Below, one piece after another: positions 33,060 through 45,044 of a DNA stretch of 64,000 bases. The stretch spans positions 57,591,189 to 57,655,188 of the forward strand of contig CM075938.1 in assembly GCA_038030265.1 (NCBI GenBank), in the 5' to 3' direction. Each line of letters starts with the position of its first letter. Position 1 is the stretch's first letter. A program made the translations under genes and the position numbers. Under the pieces are notes generated by a model, which was not told the DNA's origin, did not search any database, and saw only the letters and a list, made by a program, of their open reading frames with translations. The DNA is from Corythucha ciliata. Taxonomy: Eukaryota; Arthropoda; Insecta; Hemiptera; Tingidae.

Positions 33060-34210
33060 CCTGTTCTTCTCAAAGAGAGCTGTTAATTAGCTATTTTCCT
33101 TAATTCAATCCTCCGATTTTCCTAGAAAAAGCAGTGAATTGCTAATTTTTCACTTTTAGCGTTGAATTTTTTACCCACAAATTAGAGCTTTTCTCGAGTT
33201 TAGTCGTTTTTCTAACATTTAGCCGCGAATTAGCGGTGTTTTTTATATCTATGAACTTGCGTTTTTTCTCAATTTTGGCTACTAAATTGCCTTTAGATGC
33301 CCCCCTCCTATCAAAATTTGTCTTCAGAAGCCACGAATTGGCGTACTTTCAATTTTAGCTGCGATCAGAGCTTTTATTAGGTTCAATTATTTTATTCGTG
33401 AATTATTGAAGTTGTAATTGTCCTCAATTCTTTGCCACGACTTACGGGTTTTTGTTGTTTTTTTTGGCCCCAAATCGGCGTTTTCCTCTCGTGCAAAATA
33501 GCGACTTTTTCCTTTTAGCAGTGAATTAGCTCATGAAAATGATTTTCCAAATATTTCCCTGAAGTTAGCGTTTTTGATTTTACACTTCAGCCTCATACTA
33601 GCATTTTTTTCACATTTAACTATGAATTACAACTTTTTCTCAATTTTTGCCGCGAATCAGGTAGTGATTTTATTCATTTGAATGCACGGATTAACGTTTT
33701 TCCTAATTTCGTTAGCGAAATAGCGATTTTTCTCTATTTCAACCTCGAATTAGTTAGCGATTCTTTTCAACTTTTGCCGAGAATTAGTTTTTGTTCCAAT
33801 TTTAGACGCTAGTTAGCATTTTTCTCCAATTTTATTCGCGAATTAGCGTTTTTTCTGAGTTTTACCGGCGGGGTTTTATCAATATTGGCTTCGAACCAGC
33901 GTTTTCCGCATGTTCAGCCGAAAGTTTAGAGTATTTTCTTTTTTTTATCCGCGTATGGGGGATTTTCCCCCCCAAATTTTAGTTACAAATTTGCAATTTT
34001 TCTCAAATTGAGCTCTGAATTAGCATGTTTCCCCTAATCTAATTTTAGCCATGAGCTTGGGCGAAGCACGTAGTCTTTTTCCAATTTTTTCTTTATTTTT
34101 CTAAATTGTGATATTTTTGGCAGGTTAAATGGTTTCTAGACATAGCAAATCAGCGATTGAAGTTACATCGAGAAACCACGAATGAGCGCTTTTTCGCAGT
34201 TTTAGCCACG
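33060..34210 (+). repeat. Class A ~30-base tandem repeat array, forward
   Basis: Dozens of diverged units of AATTTTAGCCGCGAATTAGC followed by a G..TTTTTCTC tract, about 30 bases apart. Orientation is opposite to the array at 27950. Confidence 0.85.
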
Positions 34211-34214
34211 GTCA

Positions 34215-34380
34215 CGATATGGTCACGATTGTTTTTTTTTGTTTTTTTAAAACATTCAACACCATGAGTTCAGATTTTTTAAATTTTTGAGAGTGAACCC
34301 CATAAAATTTACTTTTTAGGGACTCAATCCGGCAAAATTGACTTTTTGAATGAGTAAAACCCGTAAAGATCGCAATTTTA
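34215..34380 (-). repeat. Class B units
   Basis: Several diverged units (for example 'gtgaaccccataaaatttactttttag') just left of duplication copy 2. Confidence 0.5.
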
Positions 34381-34563
34381 TTGGCTGCACGGTGGATACA
34401 ATTGAGAAAATCCACGCCATATCGCGGTCAAAACACTCAAGGACATTGCAAAATTTGGGACCGTAGACGTGGGACGTGACTTCGCCTGTTCTCCTGTTAA
34501 AACTGATGTGGGTAGGGGGGGGGGGATGAGTTTGGCTATGTTATGGCAAAATGTTTTTAAAAA

Positions 34564-37500
34564 CGTGATCCAGGCTGTTCCACTAAACTGAGAAATCCGA
34601 GGACAGGGGCGTAACCAGCCCATAACCTGGGGGAGAGAAACTTCACTGGAGAACACGTCGGGTGCCGTATAATAGCAGGCTTTTATTCAGGGATGAGTCC
34701 CCAGCATACTCCGAATTTTCTGTCGAAAAATTGACGATTTTTTCCCGGAAAATGATATTTTTCGGCGCTGAACTTGAAATTTAGCCCTCAAACCGGTCAC
34801 TCACATCGTAGAGCCGAATGGTCGTTCCTTGTCAGGAACTCGCAGGTATTTAAACCGTAAACATTGGTTCTCAAGAAGCACGTAGGTACCGCGAAAACAG
34901 TTATAGCGAGGAGAATATAAACAATTGGTTTTTTTTTTAGTGAACCAGGCCGACAAAAGTAGTTCTTTAACGAGCAGCAGAGCCCATCAAATCGCGAGTT
35001 TTAGCGTGCCAGAATCCCCGAAAGTGGTTCTTAAGTGAGTGAAATCCTGAATGTGTGTTTATTTGTGAGCCAGGCCAGCTCACAATAGTTTTTTTTAGTG
35101 AGCCGGTCTCGGAAAAATATTTTTGGGCGAGAAAAATCCACAAATTTTGTATCCTAGCCAGCAAAATCCGCGAAAATAGTTTTTGAATTAGGCAACCTCG
35201 TGAAATTAGCTTTTCAACGACAAAGATCCGGTTAATTGAGTTTTCAGTGGGTCAGCCCGGGCGAAAATGGTTTTTGAAGGAGCCAACTTTGCGAAATTAA
35301 GCCGCAAAACGGGTTCTTTATTGAAAGAGACCCACGAAAATGGTTCTTTAGCGAGAGAAACCCGCGAAACTGGTGTTTTTAGTGAACCCAAATGCAGGTT
35401 CCTAACTGGTTTACCGTTGTAACTTGCTCTAGGATGCAGAACTAACGTTTAAACTTCAGCACTCAAATGAAAATGTTCCTTAAGAAAGTCATAAAAAGGG
35501 TGTAAAATTCAACCTTACCCCCCCCCCCAATAATTTTCGCACAGCCTGAATGAGGTCAGAAACTGGAGTTTAGTGCCAAAACTTCTAATGTTTCCCTAAT
35601 ATAAAAACGATGCAATGGACAACCAACAGACAGACTGCGTGGGCGCTGTACACCTTTTGTCCAATTCACTCCATATTGTAGCCGTGCTCCGTCGATGTGT
35701 TGCGGTTGCGGCTACTGTGAGAAAAAGGTAGACAGTATTATCCCCTCCTGCCCGGACCATGCAGGATTTGTACTTTTCCATTTTCGATTATATCTACATA
35801 TAGGGGTGGGAAGCCCCTCCTAGAAGGGGGGGGGGTATGGCGTCGCTTTCAAGTCTAGGGGAGGGCAACTGCCCACACCTGCCCCCTCTGGCTACGCCCA
35901 TGGGGCGTGCGGCTGAAACTCTTAAAATATTGGTTTTGGCTTAGAATCTGTAAAATTAGAAAATCCGCAATTCGCTCCACTCCTCAGATAATTTGACTAA
36001 ATTCGCAAGTTCAGCCGCCACTTTACAAATTGCAGTTTTTCCTGTTCTGCGGGTATATATATGTTTTAAACCTGCGAGTTGGGTGGTTAAAATTTTGGAA
36101 AACCACGACTCGAGCTAATCCGAGGTTAAAACTCCCTCCCCCTCCACCCCCATATCTCAATTTTGGTTGTTCAGCGGAGGAACATGAGAAAAACAGCGAG
36201 TTTGGTCATTTCACGAATACAATTTTTAAAAGTCCCCATTTTAGCTACTCTGCGAATTTTTTTTTCTTCTTTTTCTTTTGCGAGTTTTTTCTGACGTGCA
36301 ATATTCGCGAAATTTTGTTTTTGCAAGATTTTTTCAACATTAAAATTTGATCGCGGTAGTGGAACTTAACAGTCGAATACTGGTTGAAAGTCGTAAATTC
36401 ACTAACGTATATAAATTGAAAGAAATCGTCCCCGCAAACAGGTCCATTGTGCGGTTAATATGCAGTCAAACACTCGTAGAATCGAGTGGAAAGAAGTGAT
36501 TCGAGAGATTATCAAGGACATTACAAGAAAGGGAGGGTTTGAGCGAGACTGCAGAGCTATAGAAATATCGAGTGGGAGAGGAGGCAGAAAATGGTCCACA
36601 ACTTGGCAGTTGAGAAGAGGATTCTGTTTTATAATTTACTATTCCACTTGTGGAATCGTTTTTTTGTCCTTGTCCGACTGCCAAAACAAATAAAATGAGG
36701 GGAAAAAGAAAGGCAGTTTTTCTGTTCTGTAAGATGAGGTCGTGAGAACGCTGTTGGTGGGTGGTTGTGTGGTTTGTGAGGGGGGGGAGGTGCAATAAAA
36801 AATACGATTGTTTAGCTTGAGAAGAAGCCAGTCAAAAAAAAAAAAAAAAATCCGAGTTCCTTGATTCGACAATGTTTTCAATATTTTTCAGGCGCACAAC
36901 ATAATTTTAATGGTTGTTTATCTAATTGGAATTGAAGCCCTTGGCAGGGGATTCGTTTTCGAAAAAATGGAAAAAACATTGAAAGAAAAACGAAAAATTG
37001 TTGATTCCTTATAATGACGACACGCTTCCATTATTCTCGCCACGCTTCAAGAACACTCATTTTTTTTTTTTTTTTTTTCTTGGTGAAAAGCTCAGCCAAA
37101 TTGAGAAAGAGGCCACCGCTAAAAGGGCGCTTCGAGATGGAATTTACAACTGGCCATTTCCGGGGTGGCTATGCGGGAGCGGTTTTAACAGGTGTGAGCA
37201 TAGGGCACAGAAGAATGCAGCCGTTTTTTTTTTAAATAAATATTTGGAGCTGCGTCCATCCAGACTGTGGTTAACTCACTTCGCTCTGGATTACTCGGAT
37301 TGGTTCAAGGGTAGTTGTATAGCCTCTCTGTTCTTTTTATAAAACCATTTCGCTTCTGGCTGTAAGTGGAGCGCGAATTAATGCGATACAATTTTATTTT
37401 GGCGAGGTCTCCGTACCTTCAATAATTTAACTTTTGTGGTTATTACAATATCAAATATTTTAAATCGTCCTACCGAACACAGGACATTTGAGAGCCTTTG

Positions 37501-38558
37501 AACCCGTTTGTACAGTAACGATGTCGAATAGTCGAGTAGTAGAGTAACGATGCCCAGCTCGGCCAGCGGTAATGAGTCACTCATTATCATGACCTTTTCG
37601 TTGGTTCGTTGGTCCTCCTGGGACAAAAGATAGAGTGACTACATTGAAAGGGTCAATTGGGGGAGACCCGTCCGTAGGCTGTGGGGGGGGGGGGCGCTTT
37701 TTCCTTCCCACGTGGGGTTCACATGCCTTCAAATTAGTTCTCAAAAGTACTTTGGGTAATAAGTACAGTGGTGTTCGGGTAAAGAGGTACCGGTATTTAT
37801 TTACAGCCATTTTTTCTCATTTTTGAGAAATATCGATGTAAAATTCGATCACTTGTTTGGCCACATCTTTTTTCACTTTTGACCGTCAACCATGAGCGTG
37901 GGCATGGGTGGGCAGTTGCCCTCCGTTGGACTCCAAATCGAAGACATAGTGGGGCCGCTGCCCACACCTTGATAATACCATCAAAAAGTATACAAATCAT
38001 TCGAGGTCACCACCGATTTCACGGGGGGCTTTGATTTTAAAAAAAAGCAACAGATTTTTCTTGCAAAAATAAATATTTTGCGGGTCTAGCTCACTATAAG
38101 AAACCAATTTCTCGGTTTCGCTTTCTAAAATCAAATTCCGTTGATTTTTCTCGCCAAAAAGACATGTTTCGCCCACTAAAAAAACAAACAATTTTGCAAA
38201 TATTTTTAGCTTGATTAATATTTTATTTTTAGGGTATTGGCTTATTGCTTCTTCTACTTCTTCGTTTCCAATAAGTCAAACCCAAAAATAAAATATTAAT
38301 CAAGTTTTACGGCTTAACGACTCATAATATTAATAATATTTGTAGGTGATCAACCAATTTCACGGGGTCCCGTGATTAAAAGAGACCAATTTCGCAAATT
38401 TTGCGCACTAAAAACCCATTTTTGCAGGTCTGACTCACAAAAAGCTCGATTTTAGCCACAAATAAGCAATTTCTTTCGGTTCAGCCACTTATTAGCACAT
38501 TTCACTCCGTGAATTTCACGGCCGTTTGAAACCGTGAATTTTCCCAATTTTGGCTGTG
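34564..38558 (+). repeat. Segmental duplication, copy 2 (no Copia)
   Basis: Matches 374-9268 in the same orientation, offset about 34.19 kb. At 38151-38171 it holds 19 bases (CGCCAAAAAGACATGTTTC) where copy 1 has the Copia element, so it preserves the pre-insertion site. It lacks about 810 bases of class B repeats. No gene is seen inside. Confidence 0.9.
34850..35400 (-). repeat. Class B array within copy 2
   Basis: Copy of the array at 660-1200 with the same unit order. Confidence 0.75.
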
Positions 38559-38713
38559 AATGTGCGCTTTTTCTTCATTTTAGCCGCGAATGAGCGCTTT
38601 CTTTATCTAGTTTTTAGCCGCGAAGTTGATCCCGGAATCGGTGAACTTCCTATTTGCCCATTTTACTTATAGCTATGATTGAGCGCTGTTCCTTAATTTT
38701 ATCCGGGAATAAT
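38530..38713 (+). repeat. Class A units
   Basis: About five forward units between duplication copy 2 and the flank of the Gypsy element. Confidence 0.6.
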
Positions 38714-38743
38714 AAAATGGCAATAATGTAGGAGAAAATAATT

Positions 38744-38931
38744 TGTTAAGAAGTGTGGCGTCGAAGCGGAACTAGAAGAGATCAACGAGAATACTACAGT
38801 GGCGAATGGCGTTTTAAGAAACATATTATGCGTTAACTTGGGCGATTCTTGTGAAAAGTAAAAAGAGGCGTATTTTCCGAAGAGTGGTTTTCTCCTTTAT
38901 TTCTTTGAAAATATCAAGTTTAACTGTAACA
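38744..38931 (+). repeat. Gypsy element 5' LTR
   Basis: 188 bases, TGTTAAGAAG...CTGTAACA, nearly identical to 43511-43695. The differences are single bases and a 3-base indel near 38827. Short for a Gypsy LTR, but with proper TG..CA ends. Confidence 0.92.
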
Positions 38932-39866
38932 AATCAGAAGTGGGATGTGAAATCCACGTGCTTGACCACCGACAAAGTTAATATGAAAAACGGCGTCAAC
39001 CTGGCGAACGGAAGTGAGGCGGACGAAATTAAGGTGATGGACGGCGCTGAGTTGGATGAGAACTGCGGGCGAAGGCGGCGGATGGATTTCCTTATTCCTC
39101 ATCATTTCAAAGTCAGAGTAGACAACCACTAAAAATAGTCATTTTTCGGCGGGTGCGGAGATAATTGACCCTTTCGATGACGCGGATCCTGATAATTTGG
39201 CGGAAAAGTGGCTCGACCGGGTGAACAGATTGAGCTAACCGGCGAAGCTTAGAAATGGCCTTATGAGTTTTGCGAGTTCTTGCGGAAGAGCTTGTTGGAC
39301 GGCGAAAGAGTTTGAACGAACCCATGGCGCAATATTTTCATTAAAAATTAGACCTGTGTGTAAGGTGTTAAATTTCAGGCGGAAATGCGGATTCATGCAC
39401 CATTCGAGGCTTACCCGAGTCTTTAAGGGCGAGACGTGACAGGTGCACGAGTAAATGCCGTAGTTACGGGCGCAAGTGAGTAGACTGGCCTCATCTCTTA
39501 TCAAATTCCAAGGTGAGAAAAGCTCTTTCAATTTTTATGACAAATGAAAAATTTCAATTGGGCATTATAAAATGGGCGTATAAAGGTTGTAGTTTACCTA
39601 TGTATACAGGAAGTACCTGTGATTCAGTTTGTTGCCGCCTAGGTGGAACTTTGGGGTTTAAGCCTCATAAACATGGTGTGCTTAGAAGGGGTTGGTGGCA
39701 ATTTAGGCGTTAATTGTGGCGTTACAAATTTTAACTTGAAATTGGATGATGTGCAAATCACAGTTGAGGACATGAGGCGGAAGTTACAAAAACTGTCACG
39801 GGTCCGATTGAGATTATTTTGGGCCAACTCTGTTTTAGAACCCCTGGTGTTGCGTTAGAGGCGAGT

Positions 39867-40166
39867 TAAGGAGCCCATAGACGGTCAGTCTGATTGATCA
39901 AAATATTGAACAAACAGATTGAAGTGAGCTTCAATCATTTCTTCAGTTGTTTGAACAAAACCCTTCCCAGTATCAGTGTCTCTCGCGGCTGCACTCCAAC
40001 TGAAGAGAAATAAGACGAGGAAGATGAGGAAAAAGCGGTGGTCATTCAATCTTCTTCAGTCATTGACTCAATCGTAAAACACGCTTCTAGACGGTGAATC
40101 ATGGCTGTCACAGTCGATTGATCCACCACGTTTGATCAAAAAACTGATCGTCTAGGGGCTCCTTTA
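39867..40166. mobile_element. 300-base MITE nested in the Gypsy element
   Basis: Terminal inverted repeats of about 22 bases (TAAGGAGCCC.TAGACGGTC at the left, matching the inverse of GATCGTCTAGGGGCTCCTTTA at the right) and a 5-base duplication CGAGT at 39862-39866 and 40167-40171. Non-coding interior. It postdates the Gypsy insertion. Confidence 0.85.
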
Positions 40167-41218
40167 CGAGTGAGGACAAAATAAATATGGCGAATATTGA
40201 AAGTAATTCTGAGGCGCTTAACGAATTTGCGGGATTGAGTTTTGCTGGAGGCGAAATGTCGAGATATCTTGTGGCTCTGGATGAAAATGTGAAATTGATC
40301 GCTAACCAACCGACAGCTAGTGGCGAATGTTCAGATTGTACGAGGAATCCGGGTGAAGTTGTTCTATGGTTCTTAATTAGATTTTGTATGGAAACAAACT
40401 GTAGCTGTTCCAACTGGAAGACAACTCAAAAAAAAAATAGTTTATTGATTTTTAATTTTTTAATTTAACCGAACATGATATTTTGTGGAAAAAGGCGCGG
40501 GTAGCGAGCTGGGTGTAAATACTAAGCGATAAATCTGGTTCAATTACGCGCGTTATGTGGTTGGCGAAGTTGATGTGGGCGATATCGGCGAAGGAAATAA
40601 GTCCATATTGAGAAATTTGTTGAATCGATGGGCGTAGTGCTTTTCACGAGGGGATGACGATCTAGGATTCACTAACTTAGGGCACTTAAACAAAATAAAT
40701 AAATAAATTTAGAACGGCAAATTAACTACAGGCCTTACTGTTTGTCAATGAATGGGCGAGAATTAGTACTGAAACGTATTCAGAGTTTATTAAAAGGTGG
40801 TGTGATCTGAGTTCCGAAGAAAAACAATGAGGTACGATTGAGTATTGGTTATAGGGCTCTGAATTCTATACCCTTTGCCCCTAATTTCCGATCAAGTTGA
40901 TCGCTTAGCTGCGGAAAACGCTATTGTTGGATTTATGACTCAAAGGTAATATGAGATTCCTTTTGTCACGGCGATAGTTAAGGGTGTCCGGTGAGCTAAG
41001 ATTCAAACGAAACTTTTCTTTTAAATCAGTAAACATAAGTACGATAAAACTTCCTAAGATTCAGTTCATTTAACGTAATTTATTACTCCTGACGATTAAT
41101 TTCAGTACCTTGAAGTGCCTTTTGACTTGGCCAACTCATCACCCTCCCATCATCACCCCCCCCCCCCACTCATTTAGCGGATAGTGAATAAGATGTTGGG
41201 CGATTTATGACATTATAG

Positions 41219-41465
41219 GACGTCCTGGCGTACATGGATGACCTCCTGGCTTTTTATGCAATCCTTGATGTTGATAAAGGTAAAGGCTTGGAATTGCTTG
41301 AAATGGCTTGGTTTTGAGTTTGACCAGTAAGGCGAAATTCAAATTGAAGTAGTCAAAACCCTCGTCTTTGAAGAAGTAAATTGAATACTTTGGTTTAAAA
41401 GTCTCATTCGAGGGTGTCAAACCTACAAGGCGGAAAATTAAGGCTGTTTCATATTTTACCACCGA
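41219..41465 (+). pseudogene. Gypsy reverse transcriptase fragment
   Basis: The plus strand reads DVLAYMDDLLAF at 41219, the YxDD active site in Gypsy context. About 170 bases later, after frame breaks, it reads FEGVKPTRRKIKAVSYF, matching the 'GI.P...KV.AI' motif at the end of Gypsy reverse transcriptases. Stops between them show it is dead. Confidence 0.75.
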
Positions 41466-42124
41466 TATACCATTATTTATGAATTGGAAAGTTTAGCATT
41501 AGCAGTGGTATAGAATCAATTAAGCGTTTTAGGGTAATACTAGGGATTCTTTTAAAATTATTATTGATTGTACAGCTGTAAGGTCAACCCTGTCAAAAAA
41601 AAAAAAAAAAAAAAAAAAAAAAGATGTAGTACCCTGTGTAGCTCGTCGGTGGATGACAATCAAGAGTACGATATGGAAATTGAATATTGTCGTGGCGGGA
41701 AAATGCAGCACGCCCATGCTCTAAGTCGAAATACTGTTCTTGTATGTAAATTGAGTCGGACTGGGTTTCAACGTTTCAGATGCAAGGTAACAAGTGTCAA
41801 TATTTGAGGCGTTATCAGAGGGTTCAACCGGTCCAGAAATGACAATATTGTGAAAGGCGGGCGGTTGTGTAGGCAAACTTTGAACGGCGAAAAACTCTAT
41901 TCCCGGCGGAACATCATGATGATGCTGGTAATTCGAGCTTCGAAAGATGTCTTTACTTTATTAGTGAATCTTATTGGTTTCTTATTGGTTATTGGTTTCA
42001 AAAAAAAAAAAAAAAGTGGCGATTCGTTTTAAAATTCATAAAGTATGTCTCAGGCGTTGCGCTTTTGCAAAATGAAATTACGGAAAAACAGAAGGCGTGT
42101 TATATACCCAATCAATAACAACCT

Positions 42125-42600
42125 GTTCCATTGGATACAGTACAACATGTGGATCATTTAGGGCCCTTGGCGAAAACTGTTAAAGGTATAATCTACTTGT
42201 TGACGATGGTTTTACTAAATTTGTCTGGGCGAAACGTGACGAAGTCGTTGCGGCCGAATGAGGCGATAGGCCGACTTCGGGAAGTTTTCTTCAACGAGGC
42301 TGATAGTAAGTGACCGAAGATTGGCGTTTCGGTTTACTAGTCAATTATTCAAGGTATTTCTAGCGGGAAAATGAGTAAGAACATTCTGAATGCTATATTG
42401 CGACCCCATGAGCGAATGGGCGGGTGGAACGGCAAAACCGTAGACCATTATTGAGGCCTTGAGGCTATAACGGCGAGTGTTGAAAATGAGAACGAATGGG
42501 ATAGGAAATTACCCGGCATAATTTGGAGAATGAACCATTCGATAAATGCGAGTACGCGATTTTCACCGGCGCAACTTATGTTTGCCCACAGATCTGGCGC
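42125..42600 (+). pseudogene. Gypsy integrase fragments
   Basis: VQHVDHLGPLAKT (first catalytic region), then in another frame DGFTKFVWAK, and at 42530 NHSINASTRFSPAQLMFAHR, matching the integrase C-terminal 'N...N.ST..SP..L.FG' motif. The domain order is right but frames change several times. Confidence 0.75.
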
Positions 42601-43315
42601 TGTGGCAGACTTAACGAAGTCATGTGGCGAACAAATGATAACAGAGGATCAAGCGAGTCGAATAGATGGGTCAATTGAGGCGAGGCGATTGGGCGAATGT
42701 GCAGATCAGGCGAGGCGAGGCGAAGCACGTGCGAATAAAGGCGAAGTGTCGACAGGTGGTCGGACACAAGGCGATGCTAGGCCTGTTGCAGCTGAAGAGG
42801 AGGGTGACGACTCTTCCACTTCTGGGCACGCTAGCACTGGTGTCGATGCAGCTAAATTTAGGAGTGACGGCTCCGACAATTCTGGGCACATGACCAGGTA
42901 TGAGACATCTGCGAGGCGAGCAGAGAGGCGGGCGGTTATTTCTGTCAGGCGGACAGGGACTAATGACTCAAGGCGGGAAGGCAATGCGCTGGTTGAAGAG
43001 CTCGACCAAAGACGAAAAAGAGCTACAGAAAATTTGGCGAAGTCTGCACATAATAAAATGAAGGAAACATGTGATAAAATGCGTAATGTGGCGAATTGGT
43101 ACTATATAGCGTCAGGCGAGAACAAATGTACCAAGGCAAGGCGTAAATGTGAAATTGGCGAATCGTTTTGGCGGACCCTATCGGATTCGACGTATCCTCG
43201 AGAAATAAGATCGTTATTAGTTCGAGGTGATAAAAGGTACGAGGCGGTACAAACGGTTTTTGGGCGATTGTTGCGGCCGACTCTCTCACGTGCACTACAC
43301 AAGGCGAGAGTATGA
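42601..43315 (+). pseudogene. Polar, Arg/Glu/Ala-rich reading frame after integrase
   Basis: The frame beginning at 42530 continues open for 261 residues to 43315 with an unusual repeated Arg-Arg/Ala/Glu composition (such as RRGEARANKGE and TSARRAERR), driven by GGCGA words in the DNA. The end (EIRSLLVRGDKRYEAVQTVFGRLLRP) may be the element's C-terminal tail. I cannot assign a domain. Confidence 0.4.
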
Positions 43316-43510
43316 GAAGTGATTCATCAAGTGATGATTGGGGCAATTAAGGAATCAGGTGACTTTATCTTCTGGATCTTCAAGAACGTTTGGGGATAAC
43401 GTATTTGCTTGTGAGCCCGGCGTTTGTTGGCGCCTGCAATGATACTGGCGTTTTCGAAATGCATAGTGTTTTGTGTTAATGAGGGCATTAACTTTTTCAG
43501 AATGGCCGTA

Positions 43511-43695
43511 TGTTAAGAAGTGTGGCGTCGAAGCGGAACTAGAAGAGATCAACGAAAATACTACAGTGGCGAATGGCGTTTTAAGAAACATATGCGTTAA
43601 CTTGGGCGATTCTTGTGAAAAGTAAAAAGAGACGCATTTTCCGAAGAGTGGTTTTCTCCTTTATTTCTTTGAAAATATGAAGTTTAACTGTAACA
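43511..43695 (+). repeat. Gypsy element 3' LTR
   Basis: 185 bases matching 38744-38931. No clear polypurine tract precedes it. Confidence 0.92.
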
Positions 43696-43734
43696 AATTA
43701 ATAGTTTGACAGTATAAAAGTGTTTTTTTTTTAA

Positions 43735-43875
43735 ATTTTATCCGCGAATTCATATGGCTGAATTTTAGCCCCGAATCAGCGCATTTTTATGCGAAAGGGT
43801 TCATATTCTCAATTTTAGCCACCATCTAGTGCTTTTTCTCAATTTTTTAACAATCTCACTGTTTTGACCGCAAAT
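43735..43875 (+). repeat. Class A units
   Basis: Four or five forward units (AATTTTAGCC..GAAT) just right of the Gypsy target site. Confidence 0.6.
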
Positions 43876-44518
43876 TTGGCATTATAGCCCCTGAGCCTTC
43901 ATCGTTGCTTTACTGGCTCCTGATCAAACACCCCTGGCAATCCCGTCGTACGTGAGCAGGAATCGCGCGATTTCAGCTGAAAACACTCGTTGTGTTGTTA
44001 TATTTTGTGCCTTGCCGATGAAAATCGCGCACCCGCTGCTAACATTGAACCCATTCTAAACGCTAAAATCGCAGGCAGGGATCTACGTCATTTTCGAGGG
44101 GGAGCAGACCTAATTTTTGGCGCCCCTTTTTGGTGCCCCGTATTTTTATCCCCACCCCCACCCCCTCTCATACCACATCAATGTAGGAATTAGGATGTTA
44201 AGGTTTACCATATTTCAATAGAACGAACCATTTTCGGATCGAGACGAATCGAAAAACGAAGCAAACCTGTGGCCATCGAGGCCTTGTGCAATAGAACTAG
44301 CCACGCTTTGTACCCATTTCCAGGCCGTTGGTGATTGGTAGATCACGACTATCGACTCTGCTGGAGGTACAGTTATGTTCGGGTGTGTATCAGGGCACGG
44401 CTGGTATTCTAGGATATGAGAAAGGAGACGAACTGGAAGACTGAGTAGGTGCGTCAGTCCCGAACCAGCGGTAGGGGTGGCAGAGGACTTGGGATTAAAC
44501 GAAGCCCGCATGTGGGCG
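43876..44518. other. Unassigned stretch
   Basis: No supported gene. A minus-strand open frame at 44215-44511 (98 residues) has no known domain. Confidence 0.35.
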
Positions 44519-44665
44519 TTAAAGCCCCGTTTACAAGCTCTATGCTATGCGTCTGTGGAGTCTATTCAGCCAAAAAAATGTATTCCCTCGAAAAATGAAG
44601 CATTTTGATAGGGTACAAATAGACTCCACAGGCGCATAACATATGGCTTGTGAACAAGGCTTTAA
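44519..44665. mobile_element. MITE-like element with ~45-base inverted ends
   Basis: Left end TTAAAGCCCCGTTTACAAGC is inverted at the right (GCTTGTGAACAAGGCTTTAA), and similarity continues inward (TGTGGAGTCTATT / AATAGACTCCACA). The central spacer is about 50 bases. Both ends begin with TTAA, which could be part of a TTAA target. Confidence 0.8.
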
Positions 44666-44994
44666 CGGACGCCCATGCGCGCTTGGATGCAGTGGCACGC
44701 AAAAGCTGCTACAAAGGCTGCAGGGATTGAAGGCAATCAAAAGAAAAGATGAAAAGATGTACGACGAAAACACAATAAAGTGGTGGAATCAGGAAAGAAA
44801 CAAAACAAAAAATAGAAGGAATGTTACAAGGCACCGGTAGCGCCGACACTACACACAAGGTAGCCACTACTCCTCTCTTGGGAGCAGTCCGTGATCGAGA
44901 AGGTGAAGTCTATGTTTCAGGGCTTCGGAGGCTCAATTTCAACGTATTCACTGGAACAACCAGTTTCCAGGCCACTTTGAAACTTTTTAAGAAG
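44666..44994. other. Unassigned stretch
   Basis: Open frames at 44643-44840 and 44821-45012 have no recognised domain. The second ends in the empty-site sequence. Confidence 0.35.
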
Positions 44995-45040
44995 AAAATG
45001 GCAATAATGTAGGAGAAAATAATTAATAGTTTGACAGTAT
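44995..45040 (+). other. Empty (pre-insertion) copy of the Gypsy target site
   Basis: Positions 44995-45024 are identical to the 30 bases left of the 5' LTR (38714-38743), and 45021-45036 are identical to the start of the 3' flank (43696-43711). Here the two flanks are joined with a single AATT. Similarity stops soon beyond on both sides. Confidence 0.85.
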
Positions 45041-45044
45041 TAAA

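Larger units (their letters stand above)
38744..43695 (+). mobile_element. Ty3/Gypsy-type LTR retrotransposon, decayed
   Basis: Two direct LTRs (188 and 185 bases, starting TGTTA and ending TAACA) bound 4.95 kb. A 4-base target duplication AATT lies on each side (38740-38743 and 43696-43699). Fragments of reverse transcriptase (41219-41460) and integrase (42125-42600) appear in Gypsy order on the plus strand, with many stops and frame breaks. A 300-base MITE is inserted at 39867. The interior is strikingly rich in GGCG words compared with its flanks. No envelope-like gene was recognised. Confidence 0.88.

Noticed and set aside
42530..43315. A host regulatory gene rich in RRxE motifs
   Set aside because: The frame starts in the Gypsy integrase C-terminus and lies between the LTRs. 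The composition follows the GGCG bias of the element.
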